Below are positions 38,082 through 47,291 of a stretch of 47,498 nucleotides of DNA, piece after piece. A program made the position numbers and the translations under genes. The stretch is taken from positions 1-47,498 of the forward strand of contig NZ_JAQTMS010000041.1 in NCBI RefSeq assembly GCF_028714215.1, read 5' to 3'. Below the pieces are notes generated by a model that was not told where the DNA came from, did not search any database, and saw only the letters and a list, made by a program, of their open reading frames with translations. This stretch comes from Rhodoferax sp. (lineage in GTDB: Bacteria; Pseudomonadota; Gammaproteobacteria; Burkholderiales; Burkholderiaceae_C). Positions within the stretch are counted from its first letter, which is position 1. Every line of letters begins with the position of its first letter.

Positions 38082-40390
38082 TTGCTGCCGGCGCCGTGAT
38101 GGGCGTTGGCGACCGCCAGTGCGGTCATGTTGACGATGCGCCGCACCGTCGCGGAGGGCGTCAGCACGTGCACCGAGGCCGCCGTGCCGAGCAGGATAGG
38201 ACCCACCGTGACACCGTGACCGCCGGTCATCTTGAGCACATTGAACAAGATGTTGGCGGCATCCAGATTCGGGCAAATCAGGAGGTTGGCCTCGCCCTTG
38301 AGCTTGCTGTCCATCAAGGCGGCATGGCGCATGTCTTCCGACATGGCGGCATCGCCGTGCAATTCGCCATCGCATTCGACATCCGGTGCCAGTTGGGAAA
38401 ACAACTCGTAGGCCTGGCGCATTTTGACCGCCGACTTGCGGCTGGAAGACCCGTACATGGAGTGCGAAAGAAAGGCCACTTTGGGTGGCAGGCCAAAACG
38501 CCTGACTTCCTCAGCCGCCATCATGGCGATGCTGGCCAGTTGCTCGGCATCCGGGTCTTCGTTGACGAAGGTGTCGGCGATGAACAGCGTGCGCTTTTCC
38601 ATCATCAAGGCGTTCAGGGTGGCAAAGCCGGAAGCCCCTTTGCGCGTGCCTATGACATCGCGAACATGGTCCAGGTGCACGTCGAAACGGCCGTGCATGC
38701 CGCACAGCATGGCATCGGCGTCGCCCAGCTTGACCATCAAGGAGCCGATGGTGGTGGTGGAGCGGCGCACCGCCGCCTTGGCCGCCTCGATCGACACGCC
38801 ACGCCGGCCCATCAGACGGTGATAGGTCTCCCAGTACTGGCGAAAACGCGGATCGTCCTCGGGGTTGACGCAGGACACATCCTTGCCCAGCCGGATGCGC
38901 AGACCGGCTTTCAGCAAGCGGGCTTCGATCACCGCCGGGCGGCCGATCAGGATCGGCCGCGCCAGGCCTTCGTCCACCGCCAGTTGGGCTGCGCGCAGCA
39001 CCCGCTCGTCCTCGCCTTCGGCGTAGGCGACGCGTTTGCCAGCATCGGATACCGCTTTGGCGGAGGCGAATACCGGGCGCATGAACATGCCGGTCTGGTA
39101 GACAAAGCGGGACAACTGTTCGCGGTAAGCGTCCATGTCCTTGATCGGGCGCGTGGCGACGCCGGACTCTTCCGCCGCCTTGGCCACAGCCGGTGCAATG
39201 CGCAGAATCAGGCGCGAATCAAAAGGTGTCGGGATCAGGTACTCGGAGCCAAACACCAGTTCCTGGCCGGCGTAGGCGGTGGCCACTTCCTCACTGATGT
39301 CGGCCTTTGCCAGATCGGCAATCTGGCGTACGCAAGCCAGTTTCATGGCCTCCGTGATCTTGGTCGCGCCGCAGTCCAGCGCGCCGCGGAAAATGTAGGG
39401 GAAACACAGGACGTTGTTGACCTGGTTCGGATAGTCCGAGCGTCCTGTGGCGATGATGCAGTCGGGCCGCACGGCTTTGGCCAGTTCCGGCCGGATTTCG
39501 GGCTCCGGGTTGGCCAGCGCCAGGATGATAGGCTGTTTCGCCATGGTCTTGACCATCGCCTGCGTCAGCACACCGGCGGTGGAGCAGCCGAGGAAGACGT
39601 CGGCCCCGTCGATGACGTCGGCCAGCGTGCGCAATTCGGTTTTCTGGGCGAAACGGGCTTTCGATTCATCGAAGCCGCCGGGTCGGCCTTCATAGACCAG
39701 GCCTTTAGAGTCGCAGACGTAAATGTTCTTGCGGTTCACCCCCAGGCCCACCATCACATCCAGGCAGGCCAGCGCCGCGGCGCCGGCGCCCGAGACCGCC
39801 AGCTTGACTTCTCCGATCTGTTTGCCGACCAGCTCCAGGCCGTTCAGCAGGGCCGCGCTGGAGATGATGGCGGTGCCGTGCTGATCGTCATGAAACAGCG
39901 GTATGTTCATGCGCTCGCGCAGCTTCTTCTCGATGTAGAAGCATTCCGGCGCCTTGATGTCTTCCAGGTTGATGCCGCCCAGGGTGGGTTCCATGGCGGC
40001 GATGATCTCCACCAGTTTGTCGGGGTCGCGCTCGGCCAGCTCGATGTCGAAGACGTCGATGCCGGCAAACTTCTTGAACAGGCAGCCCTTGCCCTCCATC
40101 ACCGGTTTCGACGCCAGCGGGCCGATGTCGCCCAGGCCCAGCACCGCCGTGCCATTGGTGATGACGCCCACCAGATTGCCGCGCGAGGTGTACTCGGTGA
40201 CCAGCGAGGGGTCGGCCTCGATGTCCAGGCAGGGGTAGGCCACGCCGGGTGAATAGGCCAGCGACAAGTCGCGCTGATTCGACAGCGGCTTGGTCGGAGT
40301 GACCGAAATTTTTCCGCGTGTCGGCGTTTTATGGTACTCACGGGCGGCTTCGCGCAGAGCATGCTCGGCCGGGGACAGTTCTTTACTCAT
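38078..40390 (-). CDS. maeB: NADP-dependent malic enzyme, MaeB type
   Basis: A 770-residue two-domain enzyme that decarboxylates malate to pyruvate with NADP reduction. Residues 1 to about 430 are the malic-enzyme part ([38 protein letters not shown]). Residues about 430-770 are a phosphotransacetylase-like domain without catalytic role that mediates acetyl-CoA regulation in characterised MaeB. The ATG at 40390 follows GGAG. The downstream VF530 gene converges with a 4-bp overlap. Pyruvate and NADPH supply fits growth on C4 acids, which the DctA-type carrier further right may import. Confidence 0.95.
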   Translation of the reverse strand: MSKELSPAEHALREAAREYHKTPTRGKISVTPTKPLSNQRDLSLAYSPGVAYPCLDIEADPSLVTEYTSRGNLVGVITNGTAVLGLGDIGPLASKPVMEGKGCLFKKFAGIDVFDIELAERDPDKLVEIIAAMEPTLGGINLEDIKAPECFYIEKKLRERMNIPLFHDDQHGTAIISSAALLNGLELVGKQIGEVKLAVSGAGAAALACLDVMVGLGVNRKNIYVCDSKGLVYEGRPGGFDESKARFAQKTELRTLADVIDGADVFLGCSTAGVLTQAMVKTMAKQPIILALANPEPEIRPELAKAVRPDCIIATGRSDYPNQVNNVLCFPYIFRGALDCGATKITEAMKLACVRQIADLAKADISEEVATAYAGQELVFGSEYLIPTPFDSRLILRIAPAVAKAAEESGVATRPIKDMDAYREQLSRFVYQTGMFMRPVFASAKAVSDAGKRVAYAEGEDERVLRAAQLAVDEGLARPILIGRPAVIEARLLKAGLRIRLGKDVSCVNPEDDPRFRQYWETYHRLMGRRGVSIEAAKAAVRRSTTTIGSLMVKLGDADAMLCGMHGRFDVHLDHVRDVIGTRKGASGFATLNALMMEKRTLFIADTFVNEDPDAEQLASIAMMAAEEVRRFGLPPKVAFLSHSMYGSSSRKSAVKMRQAYELFSQLAPDVECDGELHGDAAMSEDMRHAALMDSKLKGEANLLICPNLDAANILFNVLKMTGGHGVTVGPILLGTAASVHVLTPSATVRRIVNMTALAVANAHHGAGSN

Positions 40391-40474
40391 TATTTTCTCC
40401 AGTGTTGTTCTTGAAACCTAAAGACTACCGAATTGTGAACCCGCCAGCGGTGCGTAGTTCTGAGCCAACTCAAG

Positions 40475-41953
40475 TCAATGCGCATCTGCCTGCCGGGCCG
40501 CTTCGATGCTGGCTTGGGTATCGCCGCTGCCGCCATTGAAAAACAGGTTCAGGGCCACCGCCGTCAGCGATGCCAGCAGAATGCCCGATTCAATCAGGGG
40601 GTGAATGGTGTGCGGCAGCCACTGCTTGAAGTTGGGCGCGATCAGCGGAATCATGCCGAAGCCGATCGAGACCGCGACGATGAACAGGTTGTTGCGGTTG
40701 CCCCGGTAGTCGACGCCGGCCAGAATGCGAATGCCGGTCGCGGCCACCATGCCGAACATCACCAGGCCGGCACCTCCCAGCACCACCGTGGGCAGGCTCT
40801 CCACCAGCGCCGCCATCTTGGGCATCAAGCCCAGCACGATCAGGATCAGGCCGCCGGCGACGCAGACGTACCGGCTCTTGACGCCGGTGACGCCCACCAG
40901 GCCCACGTTCTGTGAAAAGCTGGTGTACGGAAAGGTATTGAAGATGCCGCCAATCAAGGTACCCAAGCCATCGGCGCGCAAGCCGCGGGTCAAATCCGGC
41001 GGCGTGATGGGGCGCTCGGTCATGTCGCCCAGCGCCAAAAACATGCCGGTGGATTCAATCATCACAACGATCATGACCAGGGTCATGGTCAAAATCAGGA
41101 TCGGATCAAAGACCGGCACGCCGAACTGGAACGGCAGGATCAGGTCCAGCCATTTGGCGCCGGCAACCTTGTCAAAGCTCATCATGCCGACGCTGGCCGC
41201 CACGATACCGCCCACAATGATGCCCAGCAGCACCGAGATGTTGTTGATGAACCCCCTGGCGTATTTGGCGATCAACAGAATCGACAGCAACACGATGGCC
41301 GCCACGCCGATACCGTCCAGCGCGGCGTATTTCGGATTCGGCACCGAACCGACCAGCGCCAGGCCCTTGGGCACGGCGGGGACGCTGCCGGTCATGGCGC
41401 CGACCTCCGCCAGCCATTTGGCGTGCTCGGGATTGACCACGCTGGGCGCCGTGGGGCCGAAGGGGTTGCCGAAAATCCAGTTGATGCCGATGCGCATCAG
41501 ACTGATGCCAATCACGGCGATGATGGTGCCGGTCACCACCGGCGGAAAGAAGCGCAGCATCCGGCTCATCACAGGCGCCAGCAGCATGGAGATGATGCCA
41601 GCCCCGATGATGGCGCCGAAGATGATTTGTGCGCCCGGGGCGCCGCCTGTGGTGTTGGCCATGGCCACCATCGGTGCCACGGAGGCAAAGGAGACGCCCA
41701 TCATGACCGGCATCCGGATGCCAAACCATTGGGTCGCCCCCAGCGACTGGATCAAGGTGGCGATGCCACAGCAAAAGAGGTCGGCCGAAATGAGATAGGC
41801 AACCTGCTCGGGTGTGAGTTTGAGCGCCCGACCGACGATCAGCGGCACCGCCACCGCCCCGGCGTACATCACCAGGACATGCTGCAAACCCAGCGCTGCC
41901 AGACGCCCGGCGGGCAGGCGTTCATCCACCGGATGGGTTGTCGAATCTGCCAT
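40475..41953 (-). CDS. NCS2 family purine/pyrimidine permease
   Basis: A 492-residue inner-membrane nucleobase:cation symporter-2 with about 12-14 hydrophobic segments. It has the early QHVLVMYAGAVAVPLIVG, the QxSGAT-type region around FCCGIATLIQSLGATQWFGIRMPVMMG, and FNTFPYTSFSQNVGLVGVTGVKSR typical of urate/xanthine carriers. MIESTGMFLALGDMTERPI further supports the xanthine/urate (UacT/XanP) branch over uracil. The ATG at 41953 follows AGGAG; the codon before it is TTG. It is the last gene of a ureide cluster, so it likely imports urate or xanthine. Confidence 0.92.
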   Translation of the reverse strand: MADSTTHPVDERLPAGRLAALGLQHVLVMYAGAVAVPLIVGRALKLTPEQVAYLISADLFCCGIATLIQSLGATQWFGIRMPVMMGVSFASVAPMVAMANTTGGAPGAQIIFGAIIGAGIISMLLAPVMSRMLRFFPPVVTGTIIAVIGISLMRIGINWIFGNPFGPTAPSVVNPEHAKWLAEVGAMTGSVPAVPKGLALVGSVPNPKYAALDGIGVAAIVLLSILLIAKYARGFINNISVLLGIIVGGIVAASVGMMSFDKVAGAKWLDLILPFQFGVPVFDPILILTMTLVMIVVMIESTGMFLALGDMTERPITPPDLTRGLRADGLGTLIGGIFNTFPYTSFSQNVGLVGVTGVKSRYVCVAGGLILIVLGLMPKMAALVESLPTVVLGGAGLVMFGMVAATGIRILAGVDYRGNRNNLFIVAVSIGFGMIPLIAPNFKQWLPHTIHPLIESGILLASLTAVALNLFFNGGSGDTQASIEAARQADAH

Positions 41954-41956
41954 CAA

Positions 41957-42094
41957 GCATCTCCTGAAGAGTGGTTCGTCAAGCGTTCACAGGGCGTCGT
42001 CAGCGCGGCTCAAAAGGTCTCCGGGCCGCGATGACAGCATGTTACCAATTCACCGGAGCCGGCGAAATCCCGCCATAAAGCAAGCATTGGGAGT
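41957..42094. other. gap between the M20 gene and the NCS2 permease gene
   Basis: A noncoding stretch of 138 bases. Apart from the ribosome-binding site AGGAG of the permease gene, I see no clear promoter, dyad or terminator. Read-through from the M20 gene is plausible. Confidence 0.4.
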
Positions 42095-43318
42095 CTAGAC
42101 CAGCAGGTCCTTCAAGCTGCGGGCGATCACCTTGGTGGCGCGACGCAGGTCTTCCAGAGCCAGTCGTTCATCGGCTCGCTTGGCATGCGACTCCAGCACC
42201 GTGCGCGGCCCGGCACCGTAAATGACGCCGGGAATGCCGGCCTCGCAGAACAGGCGCACGTCGGTGTACAAGGGCGTGCCGATGGCGGGGATGGGTTCGC
42301 CAAACACTGCGCTGCCGTGCTTCTGAAGGGCGGCCACCAGCGGCTGGTTGCCGGCCAGCGGTTGCAGGGCCTTGGCCAGCAAAATGCGCTTGACATCGAC
42401 CGTGATGCCGGCGCATGGGGCCGCGGCAGCGCCGATGAGTTGGCGCAGGCTGGCCTCCACTTGCACCGGATCCTCTTCCGGGATCATGCGGCGGTCGAGT
42501 TTGAAAGTGACGCGGCCCGGTACCACGTTGGTGTTGGTGCCGCCTTCGATCAATCCTACATTCAGGTAGGGGTGCGTAATGCCCGGCACCGCGGAGCACA
42601 GCTTCTTGTAGAGTGGGTTTTGCGCGTACAGGGCAGTGAGTATCTGAACCGCCGCCTGCAAGGCGTCGACGCCCGAGTCGGGAATGGCGGCGTGCGCCAT
42701 CTGGCCATGCACCGTGACCTCCAGTTGCAGGCAGCCGTTGTGGGCGGTGACAATCTGGTAGCTGAAGCCGGCGGCGATCACCAGATCTGGCTTGATGATG
42801 CCATGTGCCAGCAGCCAGGCCGGACCGACCATGCCGCCAAATTCCTCGTCGTAGGTAAAGAGCAACTCGATGCTGCCGGTGTTCGGTCTGGCCACCGCTT
42901 CGAGAGCCCGCAGGGCGAACGCATAGGTCGAAAAATCGCACTTGCTGACGGCGGCGGCACGGCCGTAAATCTTTCCGTCCTCAATCTCGCCGCCATAAGG
43001 ATTTTTGCTCCAGCCTTCGCCCGGCGGCACCACATCGCCATGGGCATTGAGCAGGATCGTCGGGCCCGGACCGTAGCGGCGGCGCACCAGCAGATTGGTA
43101 ATGCTCTGCAGGCCGGCGGCGCGCACCTCGGCCTCGGGCACCGGGTATTTGTCCGCGTCCAGTCCAAACCCCTGCAACAGCTCGGCGGCGCGCTCGGCAT
43201 GCGGAGCGTTGTTGCCGGGCGGCGTGTCGGTGGGGACGCGGATCAGCGCCTGCAAAAAGCGCACTTGTTCGTCAAAGTGGGCGTCTATCCAGCTGTCAAG
43301 CTGTTCGTAAATGGTCAT
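42095..43318 (-). CDS. M20 family hydrolase with altered metal site
   Basis: A 407-residue protein of the M20/ArgE/DapE family. The first ligand His93 (NAHGDVVPP), the catalytic pair TYDEEFGG at 158-159 and the last ligand His378 (ESHAKRADE) are kept. The bridging Asp of the usual Asp-x-Lys motif is Val124 (AAAVSKCD), and the Glu of the usual GEPT-like motif aligns with Gly184 (AAGFSY). It may thus use a single metal, use neighbouring Asp128, or be inactive. It lies between the allantoate amidohydrolase fusion and the nucleobase permease, so a ureide or carbamoyl amino acid substrate is plausible. Confidence 0.85.
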   Translation of the reverse strand: MTIYEQLDSWIDAHFDEQVRFLQALIRVPTDTPPGNNAPHAERAAELLQGFGLDADKYPVPEAEVRAAGLQSITNLLVRRRYGPGPTILLNAHGDVVPPGEGWSKNPYGGEIEDGKIYGRAAAVSKCDFSTYAFALRALEAVARPNTGSIELLFTYDEEFGGMVGPAWLLAHGIIKPDLVIAAGFSYQIVTAHNGCLQLEVTVHGQMAHAAIPDSGVDALQAAVQILTALYAQNPLYKKLCSAVPGITHPYLNVGLIEGGTNTNVVPGRVTFKLDRRMIPEEDPVQVEASLRQLIGAAAAPCAGITVDVKRILLAKALQPLAGNQPLVAALQKHGSAVFGEPIPAIGTPLYTDVRLFCEAGIPGVIYGAGPRTVLESHAKRADERLALEDLRRATKVIARSLKDLLV

Positions 43319-43375
43319 GATGGCTGCCCTCCAAGGTGGCGCGCGTAGAGTGGTGGTTTTTGAAATTCAGCGCCG

Positions 43376-45181
43376 TCAGTCCGGCGCAGGGGAGATCGAA
43401 GCTTGCTGCAACTCGGTTGCCAGTTGCAGCAGCAGATTGGAGAGTGCGTCCGCCGCCAGTTGCATGTCGTCGTTGGTGACGCTCTCCAGCGGGTTGTGGC
43501 TGATGCCGGCGTTTTGCCCGCGCACGAACAGCATGGCTTGCGGCATCAATTCATGCAACTTCATGGCATCATGACCGGCGCCACTGGGCATGCGATGGAT
43601 CGGTAGCCCCAACGCATGCACGGCCTGCTCCCAGCGCCGCTGCCAGGCGGGTGCGCTGGGTGCGGCAGCGACACGCATCGTCTCTTCGAGCTTGAAATGC
43701 AGACCGCGCCGTTCGCAGATGCGCACAAGTTCGGCACACACATCGGTGGCACAGCTATCGCGCAAGTCGTCGCTGGTCGCTCGAATGTCGAGGCTGAAAT
43801 TACAGCGCCCGGGCACGACGTTGATCGAGCCGCTCGGTACCTCAAGCATGCCGACAGTGGCGACGACATTCGGCACACTGCTGCCACGCCGTTCGGCATA
43901 CAGCGTGAGCTCCGCCGCGGCGGTCGCGGCGTCGCGTCGGCTGCCCATCGGGGTCGTGCCAGCGTGGCTCGCCATGCCGATAATCGAGCCGATATAGCGC
44001 ACGCTGCCGTTGATGGAGGTCACGATACCCAGTGGCAAGTCGATCTCGTTGAGTACAGGTCCCTGCTCGATGTGGGTTTCAACGAAGCCAAGGTACTTGC
44101 TGGCATCGCGCCGCAGCTTGGGGATGTCGTCGACGCACAGACCGGCCCGCGTCATGGCCTCGCGCATCGTCACGCCATCGGCGTCCTGCTGGGCTAGCCA
44201 ATCCGCGTTGAAATGCCCTGTCAGCGCGCCCGAGCCGAGAAATACCGCCCGGTAGCGCTGCCCCTCCTCCTCGGCGAAGCCGACGACCTCGATGCCGTAG
44301 GGTAGACGCCGCCCCTGGCGATGCAATTCGCGCACGCACACCATCGGCATCAGGATGCCGAGGCGACCGTCGTACTTGCCGCCGTTACGCACCGTGTCGT
44401 AGTGGCTTCCGGTCAGCAGGCGCTTTGCGTCGCGCGTGCTGCCGTGGTAGATGCCAACCACGTTGCCCACGGCGTCGATTTCGACTTCGTCGAAACCACA
44501 GTCAGCGCGCATCCAGTGCGCCAGTCGCTGCGCCACCGCACGGTGCGCGTCGCTCAGGTAGGTCACCGTCAGTTCGCCGCGGTCGGCGTAAGCGGCTTCA
44601 CTGTGGGTCGCGAGCCGCTGCGCCCAGTCCCACACCTGATTGCCGAGCTCGGGCGTCACGCCCAATTTGTCATTGAGCCGGATCTCGGCGATACGGTCGA
44701 TGTTGCGCAGGCATTCGAGCAGTTCAAAATCGGCGGGGTTGTCAAGGCGGCGTTCGAATGTGGCAATGATCTCCGACCTGGTCAAGCCGAGGCCGGTCGG
44801 ACCAGGCGCCGCCAAAACAAGGGGGAAGCCGAATTTGGCGTTGTAGTCCGCATTCAGGCGTTGGATCTTCGCCAACTCGGCCGCTGTGCATTGCGTCAGT
44901 CCCGCCTGGTCCGGTTCATGACCAGACTCTGGCGTCTGCGTGTTGCCAACCATGGCCTGGCCGGCGAGTTCAGGCTGGGCACGCACCAGTGCCAATTGCC
45001 GGTCGCGCCCGGCATGGCGCACGATGTCGGCCATGACATATTTGAGATGCGCCAGGGATAGGAACGGGCGCCGCGCCAATGCGCCCTCGATGACCCACGG
45101 CGAAGGCTCGTACAAGCCGCCCAGCCATGCTGCCGCTTCGAGCGCGCTTGCCGCATTGAGTTGCTCCAGGGTCAGTGGCAT
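43376..45181 (-). CDS. fused OHCU decarboxylase-allantoate amidohydrolase
   Basis: A 601-residue fusion. Residues about 7-173 are the OHCU decarboxylase (UraD) domain, normally making S-allantoin in urate breakdown. Residues about 180-595 are an AllC-type amidohydrolase that splits allantoate, releasing ammonia. AllC metal ligands are visible: His260 (GSHYDT), Asp271 (KYDGRLG), Glu306 (EEEGQR), His370 (THIEQGP) and the late SHNPLE His. In UraD, the catalytic His of the AHPELAG-type motif is Gln69 (AQPELAG), and the Gln of the usual Glu-Gln pair is Pro90. The UraD half may be impaired. A carbamoyl amino acid amidohydrolase is the alternative for the second half. Confidence 0.9.
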   Translation of the reverse strand: MPLTLEQLNAASALEAAAWLGGLYEPSPWVIEGALARRPFLSLAHLKYVMADIVRHAGRDRQLALVRAQPELAGQAMVGNTQTPESGHEPDQAGLTQCTAAELAKIQRLNADYNAKFGFPLVLAAPGPTGLGLTRSEIIATFERRLDNPADFELLECLRNIDRIAEIRLNDKLGVTPELGNQVWDWAQRLATHSEAAYADRGELTVTYLSDAHRAVAQRLAHWMRADCGFDEVEIDAVGNVVGIYHGSTRDAKRLLTGSHYDTVRNGGKYDGRLGILMPMVCVRELHRQGRRLPYGIEVVGFAEEEGQRYRAVFLGSGALTGHFNADWLAQQDADGVTMREAMTRAGLCVDDIPKLRRDASKYLGFVETHIEQGPVLNEIDLPLGIVTSINGSVRYIGSIIGMASHAGTTPMGSRRDAATAAAELTLYAERRGSSVPNVVATVGMLEVPSGSINVVPGRCNFSLDIRATSDDLRDSCATDVCAELVRICERRGLHFKLEETMRVAAAPSAPAWQRRWEQAVHALGLPIHRMPSGAGHDAMKLHELMPQAMLFVRGQNAGISHNPLESVTNDDMQLAADALSNLLLQLATELQQASISPAPD

Positions 45182-45184
45182 GGT

Positions 45185-45889
45185 TCAGCTTTCAGGCGAT
45201 CGCTGTTGCTTGGCGTAACGCAAAGGCGCCAGCGAGGTGCGCAAACGTTCTTCAGGATTGTCAGACGACGCCAGGGACTCGACCAGCGCGGCGTTGACAT
45301 TGCCCAGGTGCGTTGCCATCAGCGCTTCAGCCCCGGACAGATCGCCCGCCGCCATGGCGCCGACGATCGCTTCATGTTCATCACACGACTGACGTGCGTC
45401 GTGCGTGGACTGGTAGAGCGTCGCGACCAGCGTCGTGCGCGCAGTGAGGTCACGTATGACATCGGTCAGCAACGGATTGCCCAGGCACTTGGCCAGGCAG
45501 ACATGGAAATCTGCCAGCAAGAAGGAGCGTGTGGCGGTGTCCACCGCCGTCAGCGCATCACGCTCTTGTGCCACATGCTGGCGCAGTTGCCGGATGACCG
45601 ATTGCAGGGGCTTGCCGGCGTCGCGCAGTATCCCGGTCTCAACGACGCGTCGAGCATCGAAAGCGTGACGCGCTTCTTGAAACGAAGGTTCAACCACATA
45701 CCAGCCTTTGCGTGGCCGAACCTCGATGAAGCCGCGCGCCTGCAATTGCATCAACGCTTCCCGCACCAGGGTTCGACTGACGCCGAACAGGTCGGCGAGT
45801 TGCTGCTCGCCGAGCCGCTCCCCCGGGGCAAGCTTTTGCGCGAGGATCGACTCGACAACCTGCTGCGCGATCTCGTTTTGATTGGCCAT
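45185..45889 (-). CDS. GntR family regulator, FCD type
   Basis: A 234-residue regulator. The GntR winged helix lies at about 8-75 (ILAQKLAPGERLGEQQLADL, SRTLVREALMQLQARGFIEV). The FCD ligand domain follows, with the metal-ligand style residues in FHVCLAKCLGN and CDEHEAIVGAMAAGD. It starts with ATG at 45889, 28 bases after the carrier gene, and stops three bases before the UraD-AllC fusion, so it is embedded in the operon it probably controls. The candidate operator lies upstream of the carrier gene. Effector might be allantoate, glyoxylate or a dicarboxylate, which is inference. Confidence 0.92.
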   Translation of the reverse strand: MANQNEIAQQVVESILAQKLAPGERLGEQQLADLFGVSRTLVREALMQLQARGFIEVRPRKGWYVVEPSFQEARHAFDARRVVETGILRDAGKPLQSVIRQLRQHVAQERDALTAVDTATRSFLLADFHVCLAKCLGNPLLTDVIRDLTARTTLVATLYQSTHDARQSCDEHEAIVGAMAAGDLSGAEALMATHLGNVNAALVESLASSDNPEERLRTSLAPLRYAKQQRSPES

Positions 45890-45917
45890 ACAGAACCGAC
45901 TTTAGCCGAAGTACCAC

Positions 45918-47240
45918 TCAGGCCCGAACGGCCGCCGCTGCCGTGCTGACGCCTGTGTCGCCGTCGATCAAGGGAGTCATGCGACCGTCCAGCACCGCGT
46001 GGGCACGCTCGCGGTCGATGTCGCCTTCCCAGGCAGCGACAACCACGGTGGCGACGCAATTCCCGACCAAATTGCCCAGAGCCCGGGCAATGCCCATGAA
46101 CCAGTCAACCGACAGAACCAGAACCAGTCCAACGGCAGGAATCGCCGGAATGGCTTGCAAGGTGGCCGCCAGAACCACGATGGCCGACCCGGGCACACCA
46201 TGGGCCCCCTTGGAAGTCACGAGCGAGATCGCCAGGATGATCAGCAGGTCGGTCATCGTGACCGGCGTGTTGGTGGCCTGGGCGATGAACACGGCAGCCA
46301 AAGTGATGTAGAGCGAAAAAGCATCCAGATTGAATGAATACCCGGTCGGAATCACCAGGCCGACAGTCGAGTCGCGAATACCCATGTTTCTGAGCTTGGC
46401 CATGATCTGCGGCAACACACTGTCGGACGAGGTGGTGGCAAATACCACCATCAACTCCTCGCGCAGGTACTTCAATAATTTGAAGATCGAAAAACCAGCC
46501 ATCCGCATGATGAAGCCAAGGATCACAAAGACGAAAATGGCGACTCCACCGAAAAACAGCGCCACCAGCAACCCCAACTGCTTCAGGGAACCAATGCCGT
46601 ACTTGCTGACCGTGAAGGCAATGGCGCCCAGCACACCCAGTGGCGCCAGCTTGATGATGATGCCCATGACCTTGAACAGCACCTGGCTCAGCGTATCGAT
46701 GAAGCCAGCCACCGGAGCACCCGCTTGGCCCAGCATCGTCAGCGCGCAGCCGAACAGCACCGCGAACAACAACACCTGCAATACATCGCCTGTGACGAAG
46801 GCACTCACCACCGTGGTCGGGATCAATTTCATCAGGAATTCGACCGTGCCGCCGCCAGTCAGTTTGCCGGCATTGTCGGCATAGGCACTCATGGCCTTCG
46901 CATCAAGCGCTTTCGCATCGACATTCATGCCGACACCGGGCTCAAAATAGTAGGCCAGCGCCAGACCGAGCAGTAGCGCGACGGTCGTGACGACCTCAAA
47001 ATAGACCAGCGCCTTGACACCGACACGCCCCACACGCTTCAAGTCGCCGGCACCGGCGATACCGTGTACCACCACGCAGAACACCAATACCGGAATGACC
47101 ATCTTGATCAGCTTGATGAAGCCGTCGCCAAGGGGTTTGAGTTTGAGCGCGAACTCGGGCCAGATGAACCCAAGGATGACGCCGGCGATCAGCGCCAGCA
47201 CCACTTGGCCGAACAGGGAGCGGGAAAACTTTGGCATCAT
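45918..47240 (-). CDS. dctA: dicarboxylate/amino acid:cation symporter, DctA type
   Basis: A 440-residue inner-membrane carrier of the DAACS family. Conserved signs are FIKLIKMVIPVLVFCVVVHGIAG, the serine-rich ATTSSDSVLPQIM, PTGYSFNLDAFSLYITLAAVFIAQATN, and TSKGAHGVPGSAIVVLAATL. These match DctA-like uptake of C4-dicarboxylates with cations. It is the first gene of the ureide operon, so its natural substrate here might be a ureide acid such as ureidoglycolate or allantoate rather than succinate. ATG codons at 47240 and 47237 both fit the upstream GGAG. Confidence 0.93.
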   Translation of the reverse strand: MMPKFSRSLFGQVVLALIAGVILGFIWPEFALKLKPLGDGFIKLIKMVIPVLVFCVVVHGIAGAGDLKRVGRVGVKALVYFEVVTTVALLLGLALAYYFEPGVGMNVDAKALDAKAMSAYADNAGKLTGGGTVEFLMKLIPTTVVSAFVTGDVLQVLLFAVLFGCALTMLGQAGAPVAGFIDTLSQVLFKVMGIIIKLAPLGVLGAIAFTVSKYGIGSLKQLGLLVALFFGGVAIFVFVILGFIMRMAGFSIFKLLKYLREELMVVFATTSSDSVLPQIMAKLRNMGIRDSTVGLVIPTGYSFNLDAFSLYITLAAVFIAQATNTPVTMTDLLIILAISLVTSKGAHGVPGSAIVVLAATLQAIPAIPAVGLVLVLSVDWFMGIARALGNLVGNCVATVVVAAWEGDIDRERAHAVLDGRMTPLIDGDTGVSTAAAAVRA

Positions 47241-47263
47241 TTGTCTCCAGGGTTAAGCAAGCA

Positions 47264-47291
47264 TTTATATTGTGTACAAGCTTGCATACAA
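47264..47291 (-). promoter_or_regulatory. promoter and 22-bp dyad before the carrier gene
   Basis: At 47270-47291 an imperfect 22-bp inverted repeat has outer arms TTGT/ACAA and inner arms CAAG/CTTG, matching at 9 of 11 positions. It contains two similar decamers, TTGTGTACAA and TTGCATACAA. On the minus strand it fills the spacer of a promoter-like pair TTGTAT (47286-47291) and TATAAA (47264-47269), 16 bases apart. The GntR regulator of this operon is the likely binder. Confidence 0.55.

Noticed and set aside
37808..40252. An 814-codon rightward frame opposite maeB
   Set aside because: It mirrors the codon positions of a well-supported enzyme on the other strand, is rich in His, Gln, Arg and Gly, and has no motifs; long antisense frames are expected at this GC content.
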